Positions 9,569 through 18,666 of a stretch of DNA of 64,000 nucleotides are shown here, in pieces. The stretch is from Terrisporobacter mayombei (GTDB lineage: Bacteria > Bacillota > Clostridia > Peptostreptococcales > Peptostreptococcaceae). The DNA lies in NCBI RefSeq assembly GCF_020748465.1, contig NZ_JAHZMP010000001.1, forward strand, positions 806,001-870,000, read 5' to 3'. A model generated the notes under the pieces. That model did not search any database. It was not told the DNA's origin and was given only the letters and a program-made list of their open reading frames with translations. Made by a program: the position numbers and the translations under genes. Within the stretch, counting starts at the first letter, position 1. Each line of letters begins with the position of its first letter.

Positions 9569-11053
9569 TTAGTCAACTTTTTGTTTATTTCTATTTTCCC
9601 AGAAATCAGCATTTTTAATTCCTAACGGTACTGGGTCAAATGTAATTTCCTCACTAGACTTACCAGACTTCATTTGGGATTCGTAGTCTTTAAAACACTT
9701 CATTACTATGTTTGATAGTAGAAGTATGGCTACTATATTCAGCCATGCCATAAGACCAACACCTATATCACCCATTGTCCATGCAAGCTTTGCAGACTTA
9801 ACACAACCAAAGAATATCATTATTAACATTACAAATTTTAATACGTGTGTTGCCATCTTACTTCCTTTACCAGTAATCCTCTTAATCATATAATTTAAGT
9901 TAACTTCAGCTATATAATAGTAAGCCATCAACGTAGTAAATGCAAAGAAAAATAATGCTATAGCAACGAATGCTGCTCCAAATCCATCTATTAATGTATT
10001 AACAGCGCCTTGAGTATAAGCAGGCCCTATTTGTTCAACTGTATATTGAGGTCCTGCATTGTATAGTACTGTACCATCTGCATTAAAAGTAGTATAATTA
10101 TTAGTTATTAATATCATAAATCCAGTTGCAGAGCAAACGAATAATGTATCAACATATACTGAAAAAGCTTGAACAAAACCTTGTTTTACAGGATGAGATA
10201 CTTCTGCAGCTGAAGATGCTTGTGGTCCAGTACCTTGACCAGCTTCATTAGAGTAAACACCACGTTTAACACCCCAAGCTATAGTAGATCCTAATATACC
10301 AGCAAAAGTTTGTTCAACACCAAATGCTGATTTAAATATTGTAGCTATAACTCCTGGTAAAGCTCCTATATTAAAAATTATTATTATTACAGCCATTAGT
10401 ATATATGCTCCACCCATAAATGGAACTATAAATTCTGCAGCAGCACCTATTCTTTTAATTCCACCAAATATAACTATACCAACTAAAATAACTAATGCTA
10501 TACCAGTAATTGATGTACTTAATCCAAATGCATTTTCAACAGATACTGCTATTGAGTTAGATTGAACACCTGGCATTAATATCCCCATTGCTAAAAGTGT
10601 AACTATAGCGAAAGCCATACCATATACTTTTGCCCATCCTTTTTTGCCAAAACCTTTTTCTATATAATATGCCGGACCACCACAGTATTCACCTTCATGC
10701 TCTTCTTTATATATTTGACCTAATGTAGACTCTGCAAGTGCTGAACCTGCTCCTAAAAATGCTATAACCCACATCCAAAATAATGCTCCTGGACCACCCC
10801 AAGCAATAGCTGTAGCAACACCTGCTATGTTACCTGTTCCTATACGTCCTGCTAGTGCAGTACAAAAGCCCTGGAATGATGAAATACCTTGTTCAGATTT
10901 TTCACCTGCGAATAATAAATGTACCATTTCTTTGATATTTCTAATTTGAGAGAATCTAGTTCTAAGAGAAAAATAAATCCCAGCACCTAGACATAAGTAA
11001 ACTAGTGCACTACTCCATACGATGTCGTTGACCGCATTAACAATGGTTTCCAT
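9569..11053 (-). CDS. Alanine/glycine:cation symporter (AGCS family)
   Basis: Sodium- (or proton-) coupled uptake carrier for alanine or glycine in the cytoplasmic membrane. 494 residues with about 11 hydrophobic helices. Family signatures: FCTALAGRIGTGNIAGVATAI near residue 65-85, GGPAYYIEKG, and GVKRGVYSNEAGQGTGPQA near 260. The tail after residue 460 is hydrophilic. Monocistronic, with its own terminator and a long structured leader (11104-11190), which suggests expression control at RNA level. Alanine and glycine are germination and osmotic signals in clostridia, but no specific role can be read here. Confidence 0.95.
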   Translation of the reverse strand: METIVNAVNDIVWSSALVYLCLGAGIYFSLRTRFSQIRNIKEMVHLLFAGEKSEQGISSFQGFCTALAGRIGTGNIAGVATAIAWGGPGALFWMWVIAFLGAGSALAESTLGQIYKEEHEGEYCGGPAYYIEKGFGKKGWAKVYGMAFAIVTLLAMGILMPGVQSNSIAVSVENAFGLSTSITGIALVILVGIVIFGGIKRIGAAAEFIVPFMGGAYILMAVIIIIFNIGALPGVIATIFKSAFGVEQTFAGILGSTIAWGVKRGVYSNEAGQGTGPQASSAAEVSHPVKQGFVQAFSVYVDTLFVCSATGFMILITNNYTTFNADGTVLYNAGPQYTVEQIGPAYTQGAVNTLIDGFGAAFVAIALFFFAFTTLMAYYYIAEVNLNYMIKRITGKGSKMATHVLKFVMLIMIFFGCVKSAKLAWTMGDIGVGLMAWLNIVAILLLSNIVMKCFKDYESQMKSGKSSEEITFDPVPLGIKNADFWENRNKQKVD

Positions 11054-11353
11054 AAAACCCCTCCTAATAATAAAATTTGTCCCTAAAAAAATTAATATAC
11101 CTGCGAGTAAAAGATATATTTATAAATTATATTTTTAGCACTTCATTTTATAACTAAAAAGAATGCTAAAAACACATACCTTAATACTCGTATTTAGACT
11201 AATTCTATGTTTACTCCAAATTTCCTCCTTTAATTTTCAATTTTCTCAAAATTTTCTGAATTATTTTTTCAGTATGACTATTCTGATTTGACTATATATT
11301 CCAAATTATAATAAAAATTAGAAAATATATAAAATTATTATATATTTGCAAAT
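11054..11353. other. 300-nt leader/intergenic region of the AGCS gene
   Basis: Apart from the nested hairpins, this stretch holds a ribosome-site-like AAAGGAGG (about 11225-11232, minus strand) followed by TTG-GAG-stop, which is too short to be a meaningful peptide. A TATAAT-like element occurs near 11305 on the minus strand. Confidence 0.4.
11104..11190 (-). promoter_or_regulatory. Candidate structured leader upstream of the AGCS symporter
   Basis: On the minus strand CGAGTA (11185-11190) can pair with TACTCG (11104-11109). Inside it TTTTTAGCA (11164-11172) pairs perfectly with TGCTAAAAA (11132-11140). The nested two-stem element lies in a 300-nt leader and ends about 50 nt before the symporter ATG. 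It does not match the glycine riboswitch consensus that I know. Class unknown. Confidence 0.35.
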
Positions 11354-11398
11354 AAAAAAGAACTAAATTTATTACATTCAAAAATTCAGTTCTTTTTT
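11354..11398 (-). terminator. Terminator of spoIVA
   Basis: AAAAAAGAACT ... AGTTCTTTTTT hairpin with an inner AAATTT/AAATTC extension, 38 nt after the spoIVA stop. The symmetrical A and T runs make it potentially bidirectional. Confidence 0.85.
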
Positions 11399-11435
11399 AT
11401 TATATAAATATTTAATTTTTGTATTAAAATTGTTT

Positions 11436-12908
11436 TTATAGCAAAATAGTTATTATATTGCTACTACCTTCATTAATAATTTTTTGTAATGTTTTTTGGA
11501 TCTTATATCTTATTTCTTCTGGCATAGTATACAATTTACTTTGTAATTGTTCTTTCACTAAATCATTTAATGATTTACCAAACATATTTGATTCCCAAAT
11601 TTCAGCTGGATTTTGCTCAAATTCTTCAAGTAGATATTTTATCATTTCCTCTCCTTGATTTTGATTTCCAACTATAGGAGATACTTCTGTTGAAATATCT
11701 GCTTTTATTATATGAAGAGAAGGTGCATTTGCTTTTAATTTAATTCCATATTGCTTTCCTTGTTTTGTAATTTCTGGTTCTTCTAAACTAAGTTCATCAA
11801 GAGATGGTGCAACAACTCCATATCCTAAAGTTTTTGCATCACATAAAGCACTTTCTATTTTATCATACTCTGTCTTAACCTTTGATAATTTTGTAATTAA
11901 ATTAAGTAATTGACAGTTTCCTTCAATTTTAAATCCACTTTGTTCTTCTAATATTTCATAGAATAATTCTTGCTTTGTACGTACATCAATATTTATTACT
12001 CCTTCACCAAGACTTACATCATCTACTTCACAATCTTCTAAGAAAGGTAATTCATTAAATCCATGTACTACAAAATCTATATCTCTTATTTTATCAATAG
12101 ATGCTATAGATTGCTTTAAAGTATTAATAATATTACTCTTGATCCAGTGATTATTAGGTAATCCTTCTACCCAATCAGGTAAATTAATCCTTATTTCAGC
12201 TAGTGGGAAGTCATATAGAACTGTTTCCATAACTTCCTCTATATCCTTTTCGTCCATTTGATCCACATCCATAGGTACTACAGGAACTGCATATTTTTCC
12301 TCTAAGTCACGTCTTAAGAATTCTGTTTCTTCACTACCTGGATATTTAGTATTCAATACTATTGCAAATGGTTTCTTTAATGCCCTTAGTTCTTTTATCA
12401 CTCTTTCTTCTGGGATTATATAGCTACTTCTATCAATTCCTGTAACAGAACCATCTGTAATTATTACAATTCCAATTGTAGAGTGATCTTTGATAACTTT
12501 TTTTGTTCCTATTTCAGCAGCTTTTTCAAAAGTCATAGCTTCCTTTGACCATGGTGTAGATACTAGTCTTTGCTTTCCGTCTTCTTCATGACCTAAAGCC
12601 CCATCAACTATGTATCCTACGCAGTCCACCATTCTGACTTTTAGAGATACTGTGTCTTTGATTTTTATTTCAACTCCATCAGCTGGAACAAATTTAGGCT
12701 CTACTGTCATTATGGTTTTTCCTGAACCACTTTGAGGTATCTCATCTTTAGTTCTTTCTCTTTTGAAGTCATTTTCTATGTTAGGTAACACAAGGGTTTC
12801 CATAAATCTTCTAATAAACGTTGATTTACCTGTTCTTACAGGTCCAACAACACCTATATATATGTCACCTTGAGTTCTTTTAGCAATGTCTTCATATATA
12901 TTGTTCAT
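11436..12908 (-). CDS. spoIVA: Stage IV sporulation protein A (spore coat morphogenetic ATPase)
   Basis: Coats the mother-cell face of the forespore by ATP-driven polymerisation and anchors the spore coat. From the ATG at 12908 it is 490 residues, close to the usual 492. Walker A GPVRTGKST is at 22-30, and VDCVGYIVDGA is a switch-like region. The protein ends in a short hydrophobic ITILL tail. The start is set by AGGAGGG 7 nt upstream; an in-frame upstream start at 12926 lacks a site. The gene follows gpsA by about 95 nt and is normally under SigE. A long hairpin (12912-12962) contains its ribosome binding site. Confidence 0.97.
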   Translation of the reverse strand: MNNIYEDIAKRTQGDIYIGVVGPVRTGKSTFIRRFMETLVLPNIENDFKRERTKDEIPQSGSGKTIMTVEPKFVPADGVEIKIKDTVSLKVRMVDCVGYIVDGALGHEEDGKQRLVSTPWSKEAMTFEKAAEIGTKKVIKDHSTIGIVIITDGSVTGIDRSSYIIPEERVIKELRALKKPFAIVLNTKYPGSEETEFLRRDLEEKYAVPVVPMDVDQMDEKDIEEVMETVLYDFPLAEIRINLPDWVEGLPNNHWIKSNIINTLKQSIASIDKIRDIDFVVHGFNELPFLEDCEVDDVSLGEGVINIDVRTKQELFYEILEEQSGFKIEGNCQLLNLITKLSKVKTEYDKIESALCDAKTLGYGVVAPSLDELSLEEPEITKQGKQYGIKLKANAPSLHIIKADISTEVSPIVGNQNQGEEMIKYLLEEFEQNPAEIWESNMFGKSLNDLVKEQLQSKLYTMPEEIRYKIQKTLQKIINEGSSNIITILL

Positions 12909-12911
12909 AAT

Positions 12912-12962
12912 AATTCCCTCCTGCATATAATTTCTTAGTTAATTATATTTCAGGAGGGAATT
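12912..12962 (-). promoter_or_regulatory. Long hairpin sequestering the spoIVA ribosome binding site
   Basis: Arms 12912-12932 and 12941-12962: AATTCCCTCCTG pairs with CAGGAGGGAATT (12 bp), a one/two-nt bulge follows, then ATATAATT pairs with AATTATAT (8 bp). The loop is 8 nt. The AGGAGGG site of spoIVA (12916-12922) lies fully inside the stem. On the minus strand no T-run follows, so it is not a terminator in the gene's direction. Confidence 0.75.
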
Positions 12963-13004
12963 TTTTATTACATATATATTTATACCTTATTTAATAAATA
13001 TTTA

Positions 13005-14027
13005 TTATTTGAATAAGCCGTTATTAACTATTTCTTCCATTTCATGTTTTTTTGATCTAGTCATTAATTCTAGCACAGCTTTGTTAGGATTAGCTCCTTC
13101 ATACAAAACTGAATATATAGCTTCTGTTATTGGCATATCAATATTTAAATCTCTAGAAACTTTATATGCTACTTCTGTGGCAGTTATTCCTTCAACTACC
13201 ATTTGAACTTCATCTAATGTTTCTTGTAAAGATTTACCTTGCCCCATAAGTATACCCGCTCTTCTATTTCTACTATGCATACTTGTACAAGTAACTATTA
13301 AATCACCTATACCAGCAAGTCCTGTAAAAGTATTTACGTTAGCTCCCATAGCAACTCCAAGTCTTCCGATTTCTGCAATTCCTCTTGTCATTAAAGCTGC
13401 CTTTGTATTATCTCCATAACCTAAACCATCACACATTCCTGCACCAAAAGCTATAATATTTTTTAATGCACCACCAAGTTCTACTCCGATTATATCAGGA
13501 TTAGTATAGACTCTTAAATATGGACTCATAAAAGCATCTTGTACTTCCTGAGCATATTTTATTTCTTCACAAGCTGCAACTAAAGTTGTTGGCATATATT
13601 TAGAAACTTCCTCTGCATGTGAAGGTCCTGATAATGCTACATAAGGGCTATTAGGTAATTCTTCTTTTGCCACATCTGAAAGTCTAAGTCCAGTTCCTTT
13701 TTCTAAACCTTTTGCCACGTCAACTAAAACCTGCTCATCCCTAAGGAAAGGTTTAATTTGTTTGCAAACACTTCTTACAGCTTGAGATGGAACTGCAAGT
13801 ACAACAATTTCACTATCTTTTATAACTTCCTCTAAATCATTAGAAACTATTAAATCTTCTGGGAAAACAACATCAGGTAAAAACCTACTATTTTTTCTAG
13901 TATCATTTATTTCTTTAACTTGCTCATTATCTCTTGTCCACATGAAAACTTTATGATTATTTTTATGTAAGCTAAGAGCTAGTGCACTACCCCAGCTTCC
14001 AGCACCTATAACACACATCTTCTTCAT
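13005..14027 (-). CDS. gpsA: Glycerol-3-phosphate dehydrogenase [NAD(P)+]
   Basis: Reduces dihydroxyacetone phosphate to sn-glycerol-3-phosphate for phospholipid synthesis. 340 residues from the ATG at 14027, which has AGGTGG 8 nt upstream; a GTG four codons earlier lacks a site. The Rossmann motif GAGSWGSALA is near residue 7. Catalytic-region segments include VALSGPSHAEEV and GGALKNIIAFGAGMCDGLGYGDNTKAAL with the active lysine. It lies 25 nt after plsY, which uses its product, so the pair forms a lipid-precursor unit with der upstream. Confidence 0.97.
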   Translation of the reverse strand: MKKMCVIGAGSWGSALALSLHKNNHKVFMWTRDNEQVKEINDTRKNSRFLPDVVFPEDLIVSNDLEEVIKDSEIVVLAVPSQAVRSVCKQIKPFLRDEQVLVDVAKGLEKGTGLRLSDVAKEELPNSPYVALSGPSHAEEVSKYMPTTLVAACEEIKYAQEVQDAFMSPYLRVYTNPDIIGVELGGALKNIIAFGAGMCDGLGYGDNTKAALMTRGIAEIGRLGVAMGANVNTFTGLAGIGDLIVTCTSMHSRNRRAGILMGQGKSLQETLDEVQMVVEGITATEVAYKVSRDLNIDMPITEAIYSVLYEGANPNKAVLELMTRSKKHEMEEIVNNGLFK

Positions 14028-14052
14028 AATAAACACCACCTAGTATAGTAAT

Positions 14053-14661
14053 TTAATTTTTCTTTTCTCCTATTTTTCTTTCTGTACCGTTTAGTAATCG
14101 TTTAATATTTTCTTTATGAGTTATTGCTACTGATATGGTTAAGAATAATGCAACTAAAACACCTTTAGTATTATGATTTATAAGCATGATTATAGGAGAT
14201 AAACCAATACCTAGTATAGAACCTAGAGAAACATACTTAGTTATAGCTACTATTATTATAAAAAATCCTAAACACATTAGCGCAACTAGCGGATTCATCC
14301 CTAACATAGAGCCTAAAGAAGTCGCAACTCCTTTACCTCCTTTAAATCCAAGAAAAGCAGGATAATTGTGACCAAGAACAACAGCAACAACTGCAAAATA
14401 GGCACAAATGCTTTGGTCCATATGAACTCCATAAGCAATTAACCTTGCTATTAATACTGCGATTAATCCTTTTAAAACATCTCCTATAAAAGTTAATGCT
14501 CCTGCTTTTTTACCTAATGTTCTAAGTACATTGGTAGAGCCTGCATTACCAGAACCCTGAGTTCTTATATCAACTCCAGCAAGCTTCTTTGCTACTATAT
14601 ATGAAGTTGATATATTCCCAAGAAGGTAGGCAATTATAATTATAATTAAATAAATTAACAT
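14053..14661 (-). CDS. plsY: Glycerol-3-phosphate acyltransferase PlsY
   Basis: Integral membrane enzyme transferring acyl groups from acyl-phosphate to glycerol-3-phosphate. 202 residues with five to six hydrophobic helices. Three conserved loops are visible: GSGNAGSTNVLRTLGKK (about 36-52), GHNYPAFLGFKGGKGVATSLG (about 98-118) and the later VSLGSI segment. Short distances to der (18 nt) and gpsA (25 nt) support one transcript. Confidence 0.97.
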   Translation of the reverse strand: MLIYLIIIIIAYLLGNISTSYIVAKKLAGVDIRTQGSGNAGSTNVLRTLGKKAGALTFIGDVLKGLIAVLIARLIAYGVHMDQSICAYFAVVAVVLGHNYPAFLGFKGGKGVATSLGSMLGMNPLVALMCLGFFIIIVAITKYVSLGSILGIGLSPIIMLINHNTKGVLVALFLTISVAITHKENIKRLLNGTERKIGEKKN

Positions 14662-14679
14662 ATTAACCCCCTAAAGTCT

Positions 14680-16005
14680 CTATCTTTTTCTATCCTTTTC
14701 TCTATATTCAAATTGCATTGATGTTCCTTCAAATCCAAAGTTTTCTCTTATTTTATTTTCTAAGTATCTTTGGTATGAGAAATGAGTTAAATCTTTACTG
14801 TTTATATATAAAGTAATCTTTGGTGGCTTAGTTCCAGTTTGAGCACCATAGTATATTTTAAGCCTTTTACCTTTATCTGATGGAGGTTGATTAAGCATCA
14901 CAGCTTCACCAATTACATCATTCAATTGAGAAGTACTTACACGCTTAGAGTGTTCTTCAGCTACTTTATCTACTGTATCTAATATTTTGCTCATTCTTTG
15001 GTTAGTTACTGCTGATACGAATAATATTGGAGCATAGTTCATGAATGGGAACATATCTCTTATCTCGTTTGTATAATTTCCAAGTGTCTTATTGTCTTTT
15101 TCTATTAAATCCCATTTGTTTACTACAAATATGCAAGCTTTACCTTCATCATGAGCGATACCTGCTACTTTTGTATCTTGTTCTGTAACACCTTCTGTAG
15201 CATCTATAACTATTAACACTACATCAGCTCGAGATACTGCAGACATAGCTCTAAGTACTGAGAATTTTTCAACTCTTTCATATACTTTACTTTTTCTTCT
15301 TATACCAGCTGTATCTATTAATAAATATTGTTGATCACCTTTTTCAAAGTATGTATCAACGGCATCTCTTGTTGTTCCTGCTATTGGACTTACTATAACT
15401 CTCTCTTCTCCTAATATTTTGTTAAGTATAGAAGATTTACCTGCATTTGGTTTACCTGTTATAGCAACTCTTATTATATCTTCGTTATACTCAGTGTTTA
15501 ATCCTTCTGGGAAGTTTTCCACTATTTCATCTAATAAATCTCCAAGTCCCATGGCATTTGCACTTGATATTGGATGTGGTTGCCCAAGTCCTAACTCATA
15601 GAAATCATATATATTATCTTCTAAGTTTATATTATCTATTTTATTTACAGCTAAAATAACTGGTTTATTTGTTTTTCTTAGCATTAATCCTACTTCTCTA
15701 TCTGCAGAAGTTATTCCACCTTTACCATCAACAACGAATACTATTACATGAGCCATATCCATGGCAAGCATAGCTTGGTTTCTCATTTGAGTTAATATTA
15801 TATCATCATTTTCAGGCTCTATTCCTCCCGTATCTATTAAAGTAAAGTATTTATTTAACCACTCTACCTCTGTAAATATTCTATCTCTAGTAACCCCTGG
15901 TGTATCCTCTACTATTGATATTCTCTTTCCTGCTAATTTATTAAACAATGTAGATTTTCCAACATTTGGTCTACCTACTACTGCAACTATGGGTCTATTA
16001 TCCAT
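14680..16005 (-). CDS. der: Ribosome biogenesis GTPase Der (EngA)
   Basis: Tandem-GTPase-domain protein needed for 50S subunit maturation. 441 residues. First P-loop GRPNVGKST is at 11-19, with DTPGVTRD, DTGG and NKID. Second domain: GKPNAGKSS, SPIAGTTRD, DTAGIRRKSKV and NKWDLIEKD. The C-terminal KH-like domain carries QTGTKPPKITLYINS and YQRYLENKIRENFGFEGT. First of the der-plsY-gpsA group, 14 nt after the DUF512 gene. Confidence 0.98.
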   Translation of the reverse strand: MDNRPIVAVVGRPNVGKSTLFNKLAGKRISIVEDTPGVTRDRIFTEVEWLNKYFTLIDTGGIEPENDDIILTQMRNQAMLAMDMAHVIVFVVDGKGGITSADREVGLMLRKTNKPVILAVNKIDNINLEDNIYDFYELGLGQPHPISSANAMGLGDLLDEIVENFPEGLNTEYNEDIIRVAITGKPNAGKSSILNKILGEERVIVSPIAGTTRDAVDTYFEKGDQQYLLIDTAGIRRKSKVYERVEKFSVLRAMSAVSRADVVLIVIDATEGVTEQDTKVAGIAHDEGKACIFVVNKWDLIEKDNKTLGNYTNEIRDMFPFMNYAPILFVSAVTNQRMSKILDTVDKVAEEHSKRVSTSQLNDVIGEAVMLNQPPSDKGKRLKIYYGAQTGTKPPKITLYINSKDLTHFSYQRYLENKIRENFGFEGTSMQFEYREKDRKR

Positions 16006-16019
16006 ATTTATTCTCCTTC

Positions 16020-17351
16020 CTATTTAGTTATCTTGTCTACTACATCAGTACCTTTATTTTCGCATGGTACTACTTCTAAATTCAATTGTTCTTCTAATTC
16101 TTTTAAGGTTATATTGTCTAAGAAAATTTCTTCATCAGCTTTCATCATAGACCTAGTAATATACAATGTTTCACCTAAGTCTTCACTTTTCAATTGATCA
16201 ATTAAATCAGTAGCTGTTAAAAGACCACTAACTGTTATTGTTTCTCCAAAGAAATTATTTTTAATTCTATATACATTAATTTCTATATTTTTAAATTTAT
16301 CCATTATTTTATTAGCCATACGGCACATAAATTCATAAGCAGATTTTCCTGTTGCAATAGATACCTTTTTTGATTTATTTAATCTTGAACCAGATATTGT
16401 ATCTAAATACTGTACAATTTCTGTTCCCATTTTTGTTATCATTCCAACACCATCTTCGAATTGGTCAAATCCCTCATACTCATCATATTTTAATAATGGT
16501 CTTTTTGCAAGAATATAAAACTCATCTGATAAAAATGCAAATCTAGTATTTAATTTATCCAAATATTTTTCTTGTAATTTATTAACTTGGTCAATTGTAT
16601 ATCCTGCACTTTTTTCATCAAATATATCAAGTCTAGCAAGATTATCTCTATGTCTAGTAATTCCAACTGGAACTATAGCAGCACTTTTTACGTAAGGATG
16701 TAAACTTGATAAATCTTCTAATGATCTTTCTAATTCTTCTTTATCATTATATCCTGGACAAAGTACTATTTGAGCATTCATTTCAATTCCTGCTTCTGCA
16801 AGTCTTCTCATTATATCTATTAGCTTTCCTGCAAATTTATTGTTTATCATTTTTCTTCTTAGTTCAGGATTTGTAGTATGTACAGAAATATTTATTGGGC
16901 TAATCCTATATCTTATTATATTATTAATATCATCCTCACTCATATTTGTTAAAGTAACGAAGTTTCCTTGTAAGAAAGATAGCCTTGAATCATCATCTTT
17001 AAAATAAAGTGTTTCTCTCATACCTTCTGGTAACTGGTCTATAAAGCAAAATACACATTTATTTCTACAACTTTTTGCTTTATCTATTATAGGGTTAGTA
17101 AATTCTATGCCTAATTCTTCATCATAATCTTTTTCAATTTCGTATAAATATATCTTTCCATTTTTTTGTTTTTTAATTTCTAGCTCGATATATTCTTCAC
17201 TTATTAAAAATCTATATTGAATTATATCTTCAACTTTCTCTTTATTTACAGATAAAAGTATATCGCCAACTTCGATACCCATTTCATCTGCAATACTATT
17301 TTTATAAACTTTACTTACTATATTATTAATATTTTTTACGTTTACTTCCAT
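16020..17351 (-). CDS. DUF512 / PDZ-radical SAM family protein
   Basis: 443 residues. The N-terminal PDZ-like domain (about 1-75: VYKNSIADEMGIEVGDILLSVN) is followed by a radical-SAM type cluster site CRNKCVFCF (CxxxCxxC) near residue 95-105 and FIDQLPEGMRETLYFKDDDSRLSFL, the DUF512 signature. The C-terminal half holds PLLKYDEYEGFDQFEDGVGM. Members occur next to der in many clostridia. The substrate is unknown; a tRNA or ribosome link is only suggested by context. The ATG at 17351 is preferred over an upstream GTG because GTGGTGAT precedes it. Confidence 0.9.
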   Translation of the reverse strand: MEVNVKNINNIVSKVYKNSIADEMGIEVGDILLSVNKEKVEDIIQYRFLISEEYIELEIKKQKNGKIYLYEIEKDYDEELGIEFTNPIIDKAKSCRNKCVFCFIDQLPEGMRETLYFKDDDSRLSFLQGNFVTLTNMSEDDINNIIRYRISPINISVHTTNPELRRKMINNKFAGKLIDIMRRLAEAGIEMNAQIVLCPGYNDKEELERSLEDLSSLHPYVKSAAIVPVGITRHRDNLARLDIFDEKSAGYTIDQVNKLQEKYLDKLNTRFAFLSDEFYILAKRPLLKYDEYEGFDQFEDGVGMITKMGTEIVQYLDTISGSRLNKSKKVSIATGKSAYEFMCRMANKIMDKFKNIEINVYRIKNNFFGETITVSGLLTATDLIDQLKSEDLGETLYITRSMMKADEEIFLDNITLKELEEQLNLEVVPCENKGTDVVDKITK

Positions 17352-17475
17352 TTTGCATATCACCACTTTTCCACATAAATGTATTATCTAATTTTAGATG
17401 TAAATACATCATTTAATCATACATGATTTAAAAAAATTAGTCAACTTGTATCTAGCTTTCAACCATATTAATTAA

Positions 17476-17500
17476 CAAAAGGTACCCCCAAGGTACCTTA
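17476..17500 (-). terminator. Terminator after the YIEGIA operon
   Basis: AAGGTACC / GGTACCTT stem with a TTGGG-type loop on the minus strand, followed by TTTTGTT. The hairpin starts at the stop codon of the small gene. Confidence 0.75.
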
Positions 17501-17698
17501 ATGTCTTACTACTATAAGAATTTCCTCAGTTATTTGATGAACCATTCCATCCACACTTTTTGCCACTAGTAAAGCTTTCTTTTGCATATCATCATCATCA
17601 TTTGCATAAAATAGAGGACATCCTCCTGATATAACCATATTTTTATCTGTAGTTATCACTGCCATTGTATATGAATTAATACCTATATCATTTCCCAT
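17498..17698 (-). CDS. Capping-complex-type small subunit for YIEGIA
   Basis: 66-residue protein with GINSYTMAVITTDKNMVISGGCPLFYA, matching what databases name 'capping complex subunit for YIEGIA'. Its ATG follows the TAG stop of the upstream YIEGIA gene with no base between, so translation is coupled and a protein-protein partnership is likely. No catalytic motif is evident. The function of the system is not established to my knowledge. It is the last gene of the operon, and the terminator overlaps its stop. Confidence 0.8.
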   Translation of the reverse strand: MGNDIGINSYTMAVITTDKNMVISGGCPLFYANDDDDMQKKALLVAKSVDGMVHQITEEILIVVRH

Positions 17699-18631
17699 CT
17701 ACTTACTTTCCTTTCCTTCAATTTTTAGTTTTTTTAATGCTAAGTGTTTACCTCTAGCACTATCTAGTATTGGGCAAGATTTAACCGCCTCTATTACTTT
17801 TCTTTCATCTTTTTCCATTGGTATAAATGCTATATATATAGCTTGGCTAACTGGATCTTTTCTCGGTATTGGAGTAAAAGCAGGTTCATCACTTTCTTTA
17901 AGTACTCCAAGTCTTGAGTATAAGTTATAACATATTGCCTGTCTCTGACCAGGATAACTTAAAATTCCAGCATTAGTATAACTATTATTTTTAGGTCTTA
18001 TTTCAATTCCTATACCATCTTTTAAATACCTCTCTCTATCCTCTTTTAAACCAACATTTGTTATTCCTTTTAAATTACCAACTTTTAACAAAGTACCCTC
18101 TACAAAACTAATATCTACAATAGATACTTCAGCTATATCAGCAATGCATTGTCTTGATAGCGCATTTCTAAGAAGAAGAGCTATTGAAAGGCCAACTACT
18201 GTACTTATTATTGTTGCTGAATTATCACTTATATTAGTTTCATTGCTTAGACCATAAAAACATGCAACAGTTATAAAGGATGTTACAATACACATGTAAT
18301 TTCTAATTTCGTACGTTCTAGCTATTTCTTCAATAAATGAATTTCCTCTAGGAACTAACTGTGTAGGTTCCAGATCTTGTAGGGAATTCCTTCTACTACT
18401 TCTTACTTGTCTAAACTGTTCTGCTGCTAAGGACAAAAATGTAATTGATGTATAAGATCTATTTATCAAAGCTGGAATTAATAATGCTCCTAATGAAGAT
18501 GCCACAAAGGCTAATACTATTTGTGATGTTAATATATTCGGTTGGGTTGGATATTGTTTGTTATCAAGATTCAACATAATTAATCTTGAAGTAACTCCTA
18601 TTGTTAACCCTATAAAAAATATGTTGTCCAT
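17699..18631 (-). CDS. YIEGIA-family membrane protein (copy 1)
   Basis: 310 residues. The N-terminal membrane part has about three hydrophobic stretches (1-20, 33-56, 115-165). The family-naming motif appears as SFIEEIARTYEIRNY near residue 98-112. The C-terminal soluble domain ends with ARGKHLALKKLKIEGKES. It is a clear paralogue of the next gene upstream (shared GALLIPALI..-type helix, LAAEQFRQ, IGLKD/REKYLKDGIGIEI, and PIIDxxRGK). Found in spore-formers near der/spoIVA, as here. Function unknown; a membrane complex with the 66-residue partner is the natural hypothesis. Confidence 0.85.
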   Translation of the reverse strand: MDNIFFIGLTIGVTSRLIMLNLDNKQYPTQPNILTSQIVLAFVASSLGALLIPALINRSYTSITFLSLAAEQFRQVRSSRRNSLQDLEPTQLVPRGNSFIEEIARTYEIRNYMCIVTSFITVACFYGLSNETNISDNSATIISTVVGLSIALLLRNALSRQCIADIAEVSIVDISFVEGTLLKVGNLKGITNVGLKEDRERYLKDGIGIEIRPKNNSYTNAGILSYPGQRQAICYNLYSRLGVLKESDEPAFTPIPRKDPVSQAIYIAFIPMEKDERKVIEAVKSCPILDSARGKHLALKKLKIEGKESK

Positions 18632-18666
18632 TTACTCACCTCTTTCAATCACTTTTATTTGAAAAG

